Source: Streptomyces griseiscabiei
Lineage (GTDB): Bacteria > Actinomycetota > Actinomycetes > Streptomycetales > Streptomycetaceae
Assembly (NCBI RefSeq): GCF_020010925.1
Contig: NZ_JAGJBZ010000001.1
Coordinates: 3,513,001-3,577,000, forward strand
DNA length: 64,000 nt
Reading direction: 5' to 3'
The notes beneath the pieces were generated by a model. The model was not told where the DNA came from, made no database searches, and saw only the letters and a program-made list of their open reading frames with translations. Positions within the stretch are counted from its first letter, which is position 1; the number at the start of each line of letters is the position of its first letter. Positions 44,018 to 52,021 of this stretch are shown here, in pieces. A program made the translations under genes and the position numbers.

Positions 44018-44069
44018 GCCCCGCAGCTTAGGCCCTGCCACTGACACGGCCACAGGGCCACCCGGCCAC

Positions 44070-44089
44070 CGGCGGATCACAGTCCGCCG
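44070..44089 (-). terminator. Weak hairpin between PAC2 and coaE genes
   Basis: CGGCGGA and TCCGCCG pair as a 7-bp stem with a 6-base loop, 36 bases past the PAC2 stop. Its modest length makes partial termination or none equally likely. Confidence 0.35.
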
Positions 44090-44124
44090 CTTCTTCGCTT
44101 CGCCGGATCACCGAACTCCGGATC

Positions 44125-45063
44125 TCAGCCGTCTCCCTCCCGCTCCGCCAGGAACTTCTCGAACTCGCGCCCGATCTCGTCGGCGGACGGGATGTCGACG
44201 GGCTCGGCGAGCATGTTGCCCCGTGTCTCGGCGCCCGCGGCGGCGTCGTACTGGTGCTCCAGCCCCTGCACCAGGGCGACCAGTTCCTCGTCGCCCTCGC
44301 GGATCTGGCGGTCGATCTCCGTCTGCGTACGGTGCGCCTCCGTACGCAGCGCGTGTGCGACGGCGGGCAGCACCAGACCGGTGGCGGCCGTGACGGCCTC
44401 CAGGACGGTCAGGGCGGCGTCGGGGTAGGGCGAGCGGGCGATGTAGTGCGGGACGTGCGCGGCGACGCCCAGTACGTCGTGGCCGGCCTCCATGAGGCGG
44501 TACTCGACGAGGGCCTCGGCGCTGCCGGGCACCTGGGCCTCCTCGAAGGGGCTGCGGTGACCGGGGACCAGCTCGGCGCGGTTGCCGTGCGGGGTGAGGC
44601 CGACCGGGCGGGTGTGCGGGACGCCCATGGGGATGCCGTGGAAGTTCACCGACAGGCGCACGCCGAGCCGCTCCACGATCTGCTGGACGGCGGCCGCGAA
44701 ACGCTCCCACTCGACGTCCGGCTCGGGGCCCGACAGCAGCAGGAAGGGCGCTCCGGTGGCGTCCTGGACGAGCCGTACGTCGAGCGTCGGTTCCTCGTAG
44801 GCGGCCCAGCGGTCGCGCTTGAACGTCAGCAGCGGGCGGCGCGCCCGGTAGTCCACGAGCCGGTCGTGGTCGAAGCGGGCGACCACCTGGTGGGGCAGCG
44901 AGCCGAGCAGGCGTTCGACGATCTGGTCGCCCGTCTCACCCGCGTCGATGTATCCGTCGAAGTGGTAGAGCATGACCAGTCCCGCCGACTCCTGGGCGAG
45001 CGCCATGTCGACGACGGCCAGTCCCTTCGGCTCCCATGCGTACAAACCCTGCGGATCAAGCAC
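44125..45063 (-). CDS. PAC2-family protein
   Basis: 312 residues. PAC2 features: [23 protein letters not shown] near the start, [37 protein letters not shown] (in part) and [20 protein letters not shown]. The family includes proteasome-assembly chaperone-like proteins; in proteasome-bearing actinobacteria the role is unsettled. The GTG at 45063 has GGAGGAG about ten bases upstream. The C-terminus is acidic. Confidence 0.9.
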   Translation of the reverse strand: MLDPQGLYAWEPKGLAVVDMALAQESAGLVMLYHFDGYIDAGETGDQIVERLLGSLPHQVVARFDHDRLVDYRARRPLLTFKRDRWAAYEEPTLDVRLVQDATGAPFLLLSGPEPDVEWERFAAAVQQIVERLGVRLSVNFHGIPMGVPHTRPVGLTPHGNRAELVPGHRSPFEEAQVPGSAEALVEYRLMEAGHDVLGVAAHVPHYIARSPYPDAALTVLEAVTAATGLVLPAVAHALRTEAHRTQTEIDRQIREGDEELVALVQGLEHQYDAAAGAETRGNMLAEPVDIPSADEIGREFEKFLAEREGDG

Positions 45064-45267
45064 TGTGACCGCTCCTCCTCGTGTTCCCCCTTCACAACAC
45101 GGTTCGGCGACCGGGCATTCCCGGAAACCGCTGCACGCGTGCCGCTTTCACGCGTGCCGCCCGCCCGGGACGTTCCCGGTCCTCGGTCGTCAACTCCGTG
45201 TCCAGGGCGCCCTGGTCGGTGGCCTTGGCGAGCAACTCCGGGGCCGGGAGGGGGAGCCGGACACACG

Positions 45268-45300
45268 TCGGGCCCGCGTCCCAGAAGGACGCGGGCCCGA
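45268..45300 (-). terminator. rpsA terminator
   Basis: A 14-bp perfect GC stem (45268-45281 with 45287-45300) and a 5-base loop lie 45 bases after the rpsA stop codon on the minus strand. Confidence 0.75.
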
Positions 45301-45344
45301 AGTGTTATCGGCTAACTGCTCGGCTGATGGTCAGCCGTGAGCGT

Positions 45345-46841
45345 TCAGCTCTGGCCGCCGGCCAGCTTCTCGCGGAGAGCCGCCAGGGCCTCGTCCGAAG
45401 CCAGGGCGCCGGAGGTGTCCGCACCCTCGGAGGAGTAGGAGCCACCACCCGCGGCCGGAGCCGCACCCGCGGCGTCGCCGCCCTCGGCCGCGGCAGCGGC
45501 GTCGGCCTCGCGGGACTTGATGACCTGGGCCTGGTGCTGCTCGAAGCGCTGCTGCGCCTCGGCGTACTGGCCCTCCCAAGCCTCGCGCTGGGTCTCGTAG
45601 CCCTCGAGCCAGTCGTTGGTCTCGGGGTCGAAGCCCTCGGGGTAGATGTAGTTGCCCTGGTCGTCGTAGGACGCGGCCATGCCGTACAGGGTCGGGTCGA
45701 ACTCGACCGAGGCCGGGTCGGCGCCGAAGGACTCGTTGGCCTGCTTGAGGCTGAGCGAGATCCGGCGACGCTCCAGGTCGATGTCGATGACCTTGACGAA
45801 GATCTCGTCGTTGACCTGGACGACCTGCTCCGGGATCTCCACGTGGCGCTCGGCCAGCTCGGAGATGTGGACCAGACCCTCGATGCCCTCGTCGACGCGC
45901 ACGAACGCACCGAACGGAACGAGCTTCGTGACCTTACCGGGAACGACCTGCCCGATCTGGTGCGTGCGGGCGAACTGCTGCCACGGGTCTTCCTGGGTCG
46001 CCTTCAGCGACAGGGAGACGCGCTCGCGGTCCATGTCGACGTCGAGGACCTCGACCGTGACCTCCTGGCCGACCTCGACGACCTCGGAGGGGTGGTCGAT
46101 GTGCTTCCAGGACAGCTCGGAGACGTGGACCAGACCGTCGACGCCACCCAGGTCCACGAAGGCACCGAAGTTGACGATCGAGGAGACCACGCCGGAGCGG
46201 ACCTGACCCTTCTGGAGGGTCGTGAGGAACGTCTGACGGACCTCGGACTGGGTCTGCTCCAGCCAGGCACGGCGGGACAGGACCACGTTGTTGCGGTTCT
46301 TGTCCAGCTCGATGATCTTCGCCTCGAGCTCCTTGCCCACGTAGGGCTGGAGGTCGCGGACACGGCGCATCTCGACGAGGGAGGCCGGCAGGAAGCCACG
46401 GAGGCCGATGTCGAGGATGAGACCACCCTTGACGACCTCGATGACGGTACCGGTGACGATGCCGTCCTCTTCCTTGATCTTCTCGATGGTGCCCCAGGCA
46501 CGCTCGTACTGGGCGCGCTTCTTCGAGAGGATCAGGCGGCCTTCCTTGTCCTCCTTCTGGAGAACAAGGGCTTCGATCTCGTCGCCGACCTTGACGACCT
46601 CGTTGGGGTCGACGTCGTGCTTGATCGAGAGCTCGCGGCTCGGGATGACACCTTCGGTCTTGTAACCGATGTCGAGCAGGACCTCGTCCCGGTCGACCTT
46701 CACGATGACGCCGTCGACGATGTCGCCGTCGTTGAAGTACTTGATCGTCTCGTCGATCGCGGCGAGGAAGGCTTCCTCGTTACCGATGTCGTTGACCGCT
46801 ACCTGCGGGGTGGTAGAGGTGGTCTCGGTGCTGCTCGTCAT
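45345..46841 (-). CDS. rpsA: 30S ribosomal protein S1
   Basis: 498 residues. Four S1 RNA-binding motifs are visible: GDIVDGVIVKVDRDEVLLDI (about 37), GTVIEVVKGGLILDIGLRGF (about 123), VRSGVVSSIVNFGAFVDLGG (about 212) and VPGKVTKLVPFGAFVRVDEG (about 298). The C-terminal 130 residues are acidic, Gln/Ala/Gly-rich and disordered. S1 binds mRNA leaders on the 30S subunit. The ATG at 46841 lacks a good ribosome site, as often seen for rpsA. A clear promoter lies about 190 bases upstream. Confidence 0.98.
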   Translation of the reverse strand: MTSSTETTSTTPQVAVNDIGNEEAFLAAIDETIKYFNDGDIVDGVIVKVDRDEVLLDIGYKTEGVIPSRELSIKHDVDPNEVVKVGDEIEALVLQKEDKEGRLILSKKRAQYERAWGTIEKIKEEDGIVTGTVIEVVKGGLILDIGLRGFLPASLVEMRRVRDLQPYVGKELEAKIIELDKNRNNVVLSRRAWLEQTQSEVRQTFLTTLQKGQVRSGVVSSIVNFGAFVDLGGVDGLVHVSELSWKHIDHPSEVVEVGQEVTVEVLDVDMDRERVSLSLKATQEDPWQQFARTHQIGQVVPGKVTKLVPFGAFVRVDEGIEGLVHISELAERHVEIPEQVVQVNDEIFVKVIDIDLERRRISLSLKQANESFGADPASVEFDPTLYGMAASYDDQGNYIYPEGFDPETNDWLEGYETQREAWEGQYAEAQQRFEQHQAQVIKSREADAAAAAEGGDAAGAAPAAGGGSYSSEGADTSGALASDEALAALREKLAGGQS

Positions 46842-47034
46842 GTGGGAAAGGGCTCCGGTACGGACAGTGAGTCGTAGGTACTGCTACGCCGGGAGCCCGT
46901 ATCGCTCTGAAGAAGCCGGACAGCCTAGGAAGCGCCACGGAAATCCGATGGCGCCTCGACAACCGAGGGGACATACGACAGATGCGAGCGCAGCCTGCTA
47001 CGTCTGAGGTGCGCAGGCCCGCAGCGCAACTTGT

Positions 47035-47063
47035 AGCATACGGGGGCAGCCAGGCAGGGTCAA
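47035..47063 (-). promoter_or_regulatory. rpsA promoter (sigma-70/HrdB type)
   Basis: On the minus strand TTGACC (-35, 47063-47058) and TATGCT (-10, 47040-47035) are 17 bases apart. Transcription would begin near 47028, leaving a leader of about 190 bases before the rpsA ATG, long enough for autogenous control. Confidence 0.75.
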
Positions 47064-47153
47064 TGCGCGAAGGCGCACACCCGGGGCGGAACGCCGCATA
47101 CCCGGCACAAAACCTGTCCCGTGAGGCCACGGCAGGCCTGGGAGACCCCTTCC

Positions 47154-48080
47154 GTGACACCACCGGAGCGGGTCGCGCCACGCAGGTTACGGAAGAGTAC
47201 GACGAGGGAGCCGATCATCCAAGAGCCTGAAGTCCACGAGCCCTTCGAGGCGCACGAGGCCCACGGGGCGCCCGGCACGTCCGAGGCGGACGAACCGGAG
47301 GCCACGCGGCGCGACGCCGGGGTGACGGAGAGTTCCCGGGCCAACCGGGGCTGGTGGGACCGGAACGCCGACGAGTACCAGGTCGAGCACGGCACGTTCC
47401 TCGGCGACGACCGCTTCGTGTGGGGCCCGGAAGGGCTCGACGAGGTGGAGGCCGAGCTGCTGGGGCCGGCCGAGGAGCTGAAGGGCAAGGACGTCCTGGA
47501 GATCGGCGCCGGTGCCGCGCAGTGCGCGCGCTGGCTGGCCGCGCAGGGTGCCCGTCCCGTCGCCCTGGACCTCTCGCACCGCCAGCTGCAGCACGCCCTG
47601 CGCATCGGCGGATCGTTCCCGCTGGTCTGCGCCGACGCCGGCGATCTGCCGTTCGCGGACGCCTCCTTCGACCTGGCGTGCTCGGCGTACGGGGCGCTGC
47701 CGTTCGTCGCGGACCCCGTGCGGGTGCTGCGGGAGGTCCGTCGCGTCCTGCGTCCCGGCGGCCGTTTCGTCTTCTCGGTGACCCACCCGATCCGCTGGGC
47801 CTTCCCCGACGAGCCGGGCCCTGAGGGCCTGTCCGTCTCCGGCTCCTACTTCGACCGCACGCCGTACGTCGAACAGGACGAGAAGGGGAACGCCGTGTAC
47901 GTCGAGCACCACCGGACGATCGGCGACCGCGTCCGGGACGTCGTGGCCGCGGACTTCCGGCTGGTCGACCTGGTCGAGCCGGAGTGGCCCGCCTGGAACA
48001 CCTCGGAGTGGGGCGGCTGGTCCCCGCTGCGCGGGAACCTGATCCCGGGGTCGGCGATCTTCGTGTGCGAGCGGGACTGA
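47154..48080 (+). CDS. Class I SAM-dependent methyltransferase
   Basis: 308 residues. Methyltransferase core begins near residue 75 (RGWWDRNADEYQVEHG) and motif I is VLEIGAGAAQCARWLAAQG; FDLACSAYGALPFVADPVRVL and VLRPGGRFVFSVTHPIRWAF follow. The first 70 residues are charged and disordered (EPFEAHEAHGAPGTSEADEP). The GTG at 47154 has GGGAG nine bases upstream; a GTG at 47121 has none. Its target is unknown. It is followed by hrpB after 83 bases. Confidence 0.9.
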   Translation: MTPPERVAPRRLRKSTTREPIIQEPEVHEPFEAHEAHGAPGTSEADEPEATRRDAGVTESSRANRGWWDRNADEYQVEHGTFLGDDRFVWGPEGLDEVEAELLGPAEELKGKDVLEIGAGAAQCARWLAAQGARPVALDLSHRQLQHALRIGGSFPLVCADAGDLPFADASFDLACSAYGALPFVADPVRVLREVRRVLRPGGRFVFSVTHPIRWAFPDEPGPEGLSVSGSYFDRTPYVEQDEKGNAVYVEHHRTIGDRVRDVVAADFRLVDLVEPEWPAWNTSEWGGWSPLRGNLIPGSAIFVCERD

Positions 48081-48163
48081 ACCCGGGACTGAACCGAGGC
48101 GGGCACGGGCCGGACGGCCGAGGGCGGGCACGGGCCGGGTCCTTCGCGGGACACACTGGGGGC

Positions 48164-50665
48164 GTGATCCGTGACGACGCCCTGGACGCGCTGCCCGTGC
48201 GCGCCGCCCTGCCCGCGCTGGAGGCCGCCCTGGAGGGGCACGGCACCGCCGTCCTCGTCGCACCGCCCGGGACGGGCAAGACGACGCTGGTGCCGCTCGC
48301 CCTGGCGGGACTGCTCGGCGGCGGTCCGGCCCGGCGGGTGGTCGTCGCCGAGCCGCGGCGGATCGCGGCGCGGGCGGCGGCGCGGCGGATGGCCTGGCTG
48401 CTGGGCGAGAAGGTCGGCGACAGCGTCGGCTACACCGTGCGCGGCGAGCGGGTCGTCGGCCCACACGCGCGCGTGGAGGTCGTCACGACGGGTGTCCTGC
48501 TGCAACGGTCGCAGCGGGACCAGGAGTTGCCGGGCGTCGACGTGGTCGTGCTCGACGAGTGCCATGAGCGGCATCTGGACGCGGACACGCTGGCGGCGTT
48601 CCTGATCGACGTGCGCGCGGCGTTGCGGCCGGAACTGCGGCTGGTGGCGGCGTCGGCGACGACGGACGCGGAGGGCTGGGCGCGGCTGCTGGGCGGGGCG
48701 CCGGTGGTCGCGGCCGAGGGCGTGTCGTACCCGGTCGAGGTGGTGTGGGCGCCGCCCGCCCGTCCGGTGCGTCCGCCGCACGGGATGCGGGTGGACCCGG
48801 CGGCGCTGACGCATGTGGCGTCGGTGGTGCGGCGGGCGCTGGCCGAACGGGACGGGGATGTCCTGTGTTTCCTGCCCGGGGTGGGCGAGATCGCGCGCGT
48901 GGCCGGGCAGTTGGGCGGGCTCGGCGACGTGGAGGTGCTCCAGGTGCACGGGCGGGCCCCGGCCGCCGTGCAGGAGGCGGTGCTGACGGGCGGGGAGCGG
49001 CGCCGGGTGGTCCTCGCGACCTCGGTGGCCGAGTCCTCGCTGACGGTGCCCGGGGTGCGGGTGGTCGTCGACTCGGGGCTGGCGCGGGAACCGCGCGTCG
49101 ACCACGCGCGCGGGCTGAGCGCGCTGACGACGGTACGGGCGTCGCAGGCGGCCGGGCGGCAGCGGGCGGGACGGGCCGGCCGCGAGGCCCCCGGCGCCGT
49201 CTACCGCTGCTGGGCGGAGGCCGAGGACGCCCGTCTGCCGCGCTTCCCCGCCCCGGAGATCAAGGTGGCCGACCTGACCGCGTTCGCGTTGCAGGCGGCC
49301 TGCTGGGGCGATCCACGGGCCACGGGGCTGGCTCTTCTGGACCCGCCGCCGGGCGGGGCGATGGCGGCGGCGCGGAACGTCCTGACGGCGATCGGCGCGG
49401 TCTCCCCCGAGGGGCGGGCCACGGAGCGGGGCGTGCGGATGTCCCGGCTGGGCCTCCCTCCGCGGCTGGCCCGGGCCCTCCTGGACGCGGTGCCGCTGGT
49501 GGGCGCCGAACTCGCGGCGGAGGTCGTGGCGCTGCTGAGCGAGGAGCCGCCGCGGGAGTACGGCGACGACCTGGCCGCCGCGTTGCGCGGCGCCCGGCGC
49601 GGGGGTGACGCCTACGCGGCCCGCTGGCGCGCCGAGGTCCGGCGGCTGCGGGCCGTGTCCGGCCGGGAGGCGGGCGGTCCGGCGGGCGCGGGGGGCGATC
49701 GGGGGGTCGGGGTCGTGGCGGCGCTCGCGTTTCCTGAGCGCGTGGCCCGCGGTGACGGCGGGGCGTTCCTCATGGTGTCCGGGACCCGGGCGGAGGTGGG
49801 TGAGGCGTCCGGGCTGCGGGGGGAGCCCTGGATCGCCGTGGCCGTCGCCGATCGGGCGGCCGGGAGCGGGCACGCGCGCGTGCGGCTCGGGGCCGCCGTC
49901 GACGAGGGGGTGGCGAGGGAGGCCGCCGCGAGTCTGTACGGCCGGGCCGAAGAGGTCGTGTGGCGGGACGGGGACGTCGTGGCCCGGCGGGTGGAGCGGC
50001 TGGGGGCCGTGGAGTTGGCGGTGCGCCCGTGGCGGGAGGCGGCGCCGGGTCTGCTGCGGGGGGCCCTGCTGGACGGGCTGCGGGCCGAGGGGCTCGGCCT
50101 GTTGCGGTGGTCCCCGGACGCGGTCCGGCTGCGGGAACGGCTCGCGTTCCTGCGGCAGCGGCTGGGTGAGCCGTGGCCCGAGGTCTCCGACGACGCCCTG
50201 CACGCGCGCGTGGACGACTGGCTGGAGCCGGAGCTGAGCCGGGCCCGGCGGCGGGCGGACCTCGGGCGGATCGACGCCGGGGAGGGGCTGCGAAGGCTGT
50301 TGCCGTGGGCCACGGGGGACGCCGTACGGCTGGACGAGCTGGCACCCGAGCGGATCGAGGTGCCGAGCGGGTCCCGGGTCCGGGTCGACTACGCGCGGCC
50401 CGAACAGCCCGTGCTGGCGGTGAAGCTGCAGGAGATGTTCGGGCTGCGGGAGTCGCCCGTCCTGGCCGGTGTGCCGGTGCTGGTGCATCTGCTGTCCCCG
50501 GCCGGGCGGCCCGCCGCCGTCACCGCCGATCTCGCCTCGTTCTGGAAGGACGGATACCGGGCCGTGCGGGCGGAGTTGCGCGGCCGGTACCCGAAGCATC
50601 CGTGGCCCGAGGACCCGGCGACGGCCGAGCCGACCCGGTACACGAACGCGCGGCTCAGGCGCTGA
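48164..50665 (+). CDS. hrpB: ATP-dependent RNA helicase HrpB
   Basis: 833 residues, DEAH/RHA helicase: Walker A PPGTGKTTL near residue 36, DECHERHLDADT (motif II), SATTDAEG (III), VVLATSVAESSLTVPGVRVV (V) and QAAGRQRAGRAGR (VI), then the HrpB-specific C-terminal domains ending LRGRYPKHPWPEDPATAEPT (in part). HrpB is a DEAH helicase of uncertain role. GTG at 48164 gives VIRDDALDALPVR. Its stop codon lies in a 16-bp tandem array shared with the convergent DUF3068 gene. Confidence 0.95.
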   Translation: MIRDDALDALPVRAALPALEAALEGHGTAVLVAPPGTGKTTLVPLALAGLLGGGPARRVVVAEPRRIAARAAARRMAWLLGEKVGDSVGYTVRGERVVGPHARVEVVTTGVLLQRSQRDQELPGVDVVVLDECHERHLDADTLAAFLIDVRAALRPELRLVAASATTDAEGWARLLGGAPVVAAEGVSYPVEVVWAPPARPVRPPHGMRVDPAALTHVASVVRRALAERDGDVLCFLPGVGEIARVAGQLGGLGDVEVLQVHGRAPAAVQEAVLTGGERRRVVLATSVAESSLTVPGVRVVVDSGLAREPRVDHARGLSALTTVRASQAAGRQRAGRAGREAPGAVYRCWAEAEDARLPRFPAPEIKVADLTAFALQAACWGDPRATGLALLDPPPGGAMAAARNVLTAIGAVSPEGRATERGVRMSRLGLPPRLARALLDAVPLVGAELAAEVVALLSEEPPREYGDDLAAALRGARRGGDAYAARWRAEVRRLRAVSGREAGGPAGAGGDRGVGVVAALAFPERVARGDGGAFLMVSGTRAEVGEASGLRGEPWIAVAVADRAAGSGHARVRLGAAVDEGVAREAAASLYGRAEEVVWRDGDVVARRVERLGAVELAVRPWREAAPGLLRGALLDGLRAEGLGLLRWSPDAVRLRERLAFLRQRLGEPWPEVSDDALHARVDDWLEPELSRARRRADLGRIDAGEGLRRLLPWATGDAVRLDELAPERIEVPSGSRVRVDYARPEQPVLAVKLQEMFGLRESPVLAGVPVLVHLLSPAGRPAAVTADLASFWKDGYRAVRAELRGRYPKHPWPEDPATAEPTRYTNARLRR

Positions 50666-50719
50666 CCGGTTCAGCTGCCGACCCGGTCAGGCGCCGACCG
50701 GCTCAGGCGCTGACCGGCT
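50656..50719 (+). repeat. Four tandem 16-bp repeats covering two convergent stop codons
   Basis: Units at 50656, 50672, 50688 and 50704 (consensus CAGGCGCTGACCGGCT) run head-to-tail. Unit 1 contains the hrpB TGA; the minus-strand DUF3068 stop sits at the junction of units 3 and 4. Confidence 0.8.
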
Positions 50720-51695
50720 CGGACTCCGTGGGCCTGCTGGACTCCGGTGCGCCGGGCCTGCGGCCCCGGGCCTCGACGTACAGGGCGAGGGCGAGGAGCA
50801 GGACGCCGAGGCCGAGGAAGCCCCAGGGCAGATAGGAGGTCATGAGGAGGACCAGGAGGCGCTGGGACTTCACCAGGTCGACGGTGTGTTCGATGTAGTC
50901 CTCGCGCATCTTCACGTGCCCGGCGAAGGCGGTCACCTTCTCGCGGTCGCCCAGGAGCGCGCCGCCGCGGAGTTCCTCCTTGTGGATCTCCTCGCCGTAG
51001 ACGGGCGCCCCGGTGACGGGTTCCACCCAGAACTTGCGGACCGTGGTGTACCAGCGGGTCGTGCCCGTCTGCGCGACCGTCTCCCGGGTGATGCCCTCGA
51101 CGGGCATGACGCGGGGGAAGGGGACCTTCGTCCAGGGGATGGTCTGCTCGAAGTAGTAGACCTCGACGCCGCGGAAGTCCTGGGTGCCCTTGTACTGGAT
51201 GGGGGCGGTGATCCGGGCCTGGGCGTCGAAGTACTCGTAGTCCCTCTTCTCCGTGAGGAACGGCCACTTGAACTCCAGGCCCTCCCTCTTCACGGGGTCG
51301 CCGTCGACCATCTCACCCTTGGCGTGCACGGGTTCCTGGGTGTGGGCGTCGAAGATGTACCGCTCGGGGATACGGGAGACCATCTCGCCGTCCGGGCCCT
51401 GGACGTACGACAGGCCGTCCCAGACGACGACGTCCCGGTCGGTGGTCTTCTCGATCTCCTCGGAGGCCTCCACATCGCCCTTGAGGGTCTGCACGATGGT
51501 GACCTTCGGGACCGTGCGGGCGGTCATGGTGGCGTAGTCGAGGAGGGTGGCGTCCTTCGCCTCCAGGACCATGTCCTGGTACTGGTTCGCCGGGATCTTC
51601 GCCAGGTTCGGGAACACGTACCAGCGCACCAGCGGGGACAGCGCGGTGAAGAACACGGCGAGCGCGAGCAGGATCAGACCGCCCCTACGGCGCAT
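50703..51695 (-). CDS. DUF3068 (porin PorA-like) membrane-anchored protein
   Basis: 330 residues. An N-terminal hydrophobic segment (GLILLALAVFFTALSPLVRWYV), a large extracytoplasmic domain and a C-terminal helix (YLPWGFLGLGVLLLALALYV) give a topology with both ends in the cytoplasm. The domain carries DUF3068 features: FDAHTQEPVHAKGEMVDGD, YYFEQTIPWTKVPFP and WYTTVRKFWVEPVTGAPVYG. It is 31 bases after a 44-residue peptide gene and likely co-transcribed. Function in streptomycetes unknown. Confidence 0.9.
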   Translation of the reverse strand: MRRRGGLILLALAVFFTALSPLVRWYVFPNLAKIPANQYQDMVLEAKDATLLDYATMTARTVPKVTIVQTLKGDVEASEEIEKTTDRDVVVWDGLSYVQGPDGEMVSRIPERYIFDAHTQEPVHAKGEMVDGDPVKREGLEFKWPFLTEKRDYEYFDAQARITAPIQYKGTQDFRGVEVYYFEQTIPWTKVPFPRVMPVEGITRETVAQTGTTRWYTTVRKFWVEPVTGAPVYGEEIHKEELRGGALLGDREKVTAFAGHVKMREDYIEHTVDLVKSQRLLVLLMTSYLPWGFLGLGVLLLALALYVEARGRRPGAPESSRPTESEPVSA

Positions 51696-51726
51696 CTCGG
51701 CCTCCCTTGGTGGCGGCTACCGGCGG

Positions 51727-51861
51727 CTACGGATGTGCGGGGACCGTCGTCAGCAACGGCTTCGGGGACGTCTCCCCCGTCGGCGAGCCCACGGCCGTGA
51801 GCGTGAACGCCAGGGCGAACGCGAGGGCGAGACCGGTCGCGACGGCGATCAGGGCGCGCAT
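51727..51861 (-). CDS. 44-residue SPW_0924-like small membrane peptide
   Basis: The frame encodes MRALIAVATGLALAFALAFT followed by LTAVGSPTGETSPKPLLTTV and a short PAHP end. The ATG at 51861 has GGGAGG five bases upstream. It has a single hydrophobic helix and a Pro/Thr-rich exported tail. From memory it matches the small SPW_0924 family of Streptomyces. Tight spacing to DUF3068 suggests one unit. Confidence 0.85.
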   Translation of the reverse strand: MRALIAVATGLALAFALAFTLTAVGSPTGETSPKPLLTTVPAHP

Positions 51862-51966
51862 ACGGACCTCCCGACTACGGGCCTCACGACGGAAACTGAT
51901 GCTTCGTCAGATCCGGCACGGTAGCAACGGCCGGGCGAGATGAGAACACGTCGCGCACACAACGAA

Positions 51967-51994
51967 CGGCGCCCCTCCCGCAGGAGGGGCGCCG
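51967..51994 (-). terminator. Hairpin after the lytic transglycosylase gene
   Basis: A perfect 12-bp stem (51967-51978 with 51983-51994) with a CGCA loop lies 27 bases past the stop on the minus strand. Confidence 0.75.
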
Positions 51995-52021
51995 CCGTGG
52001 CCGTACGGCCGTGTGTGCCGG

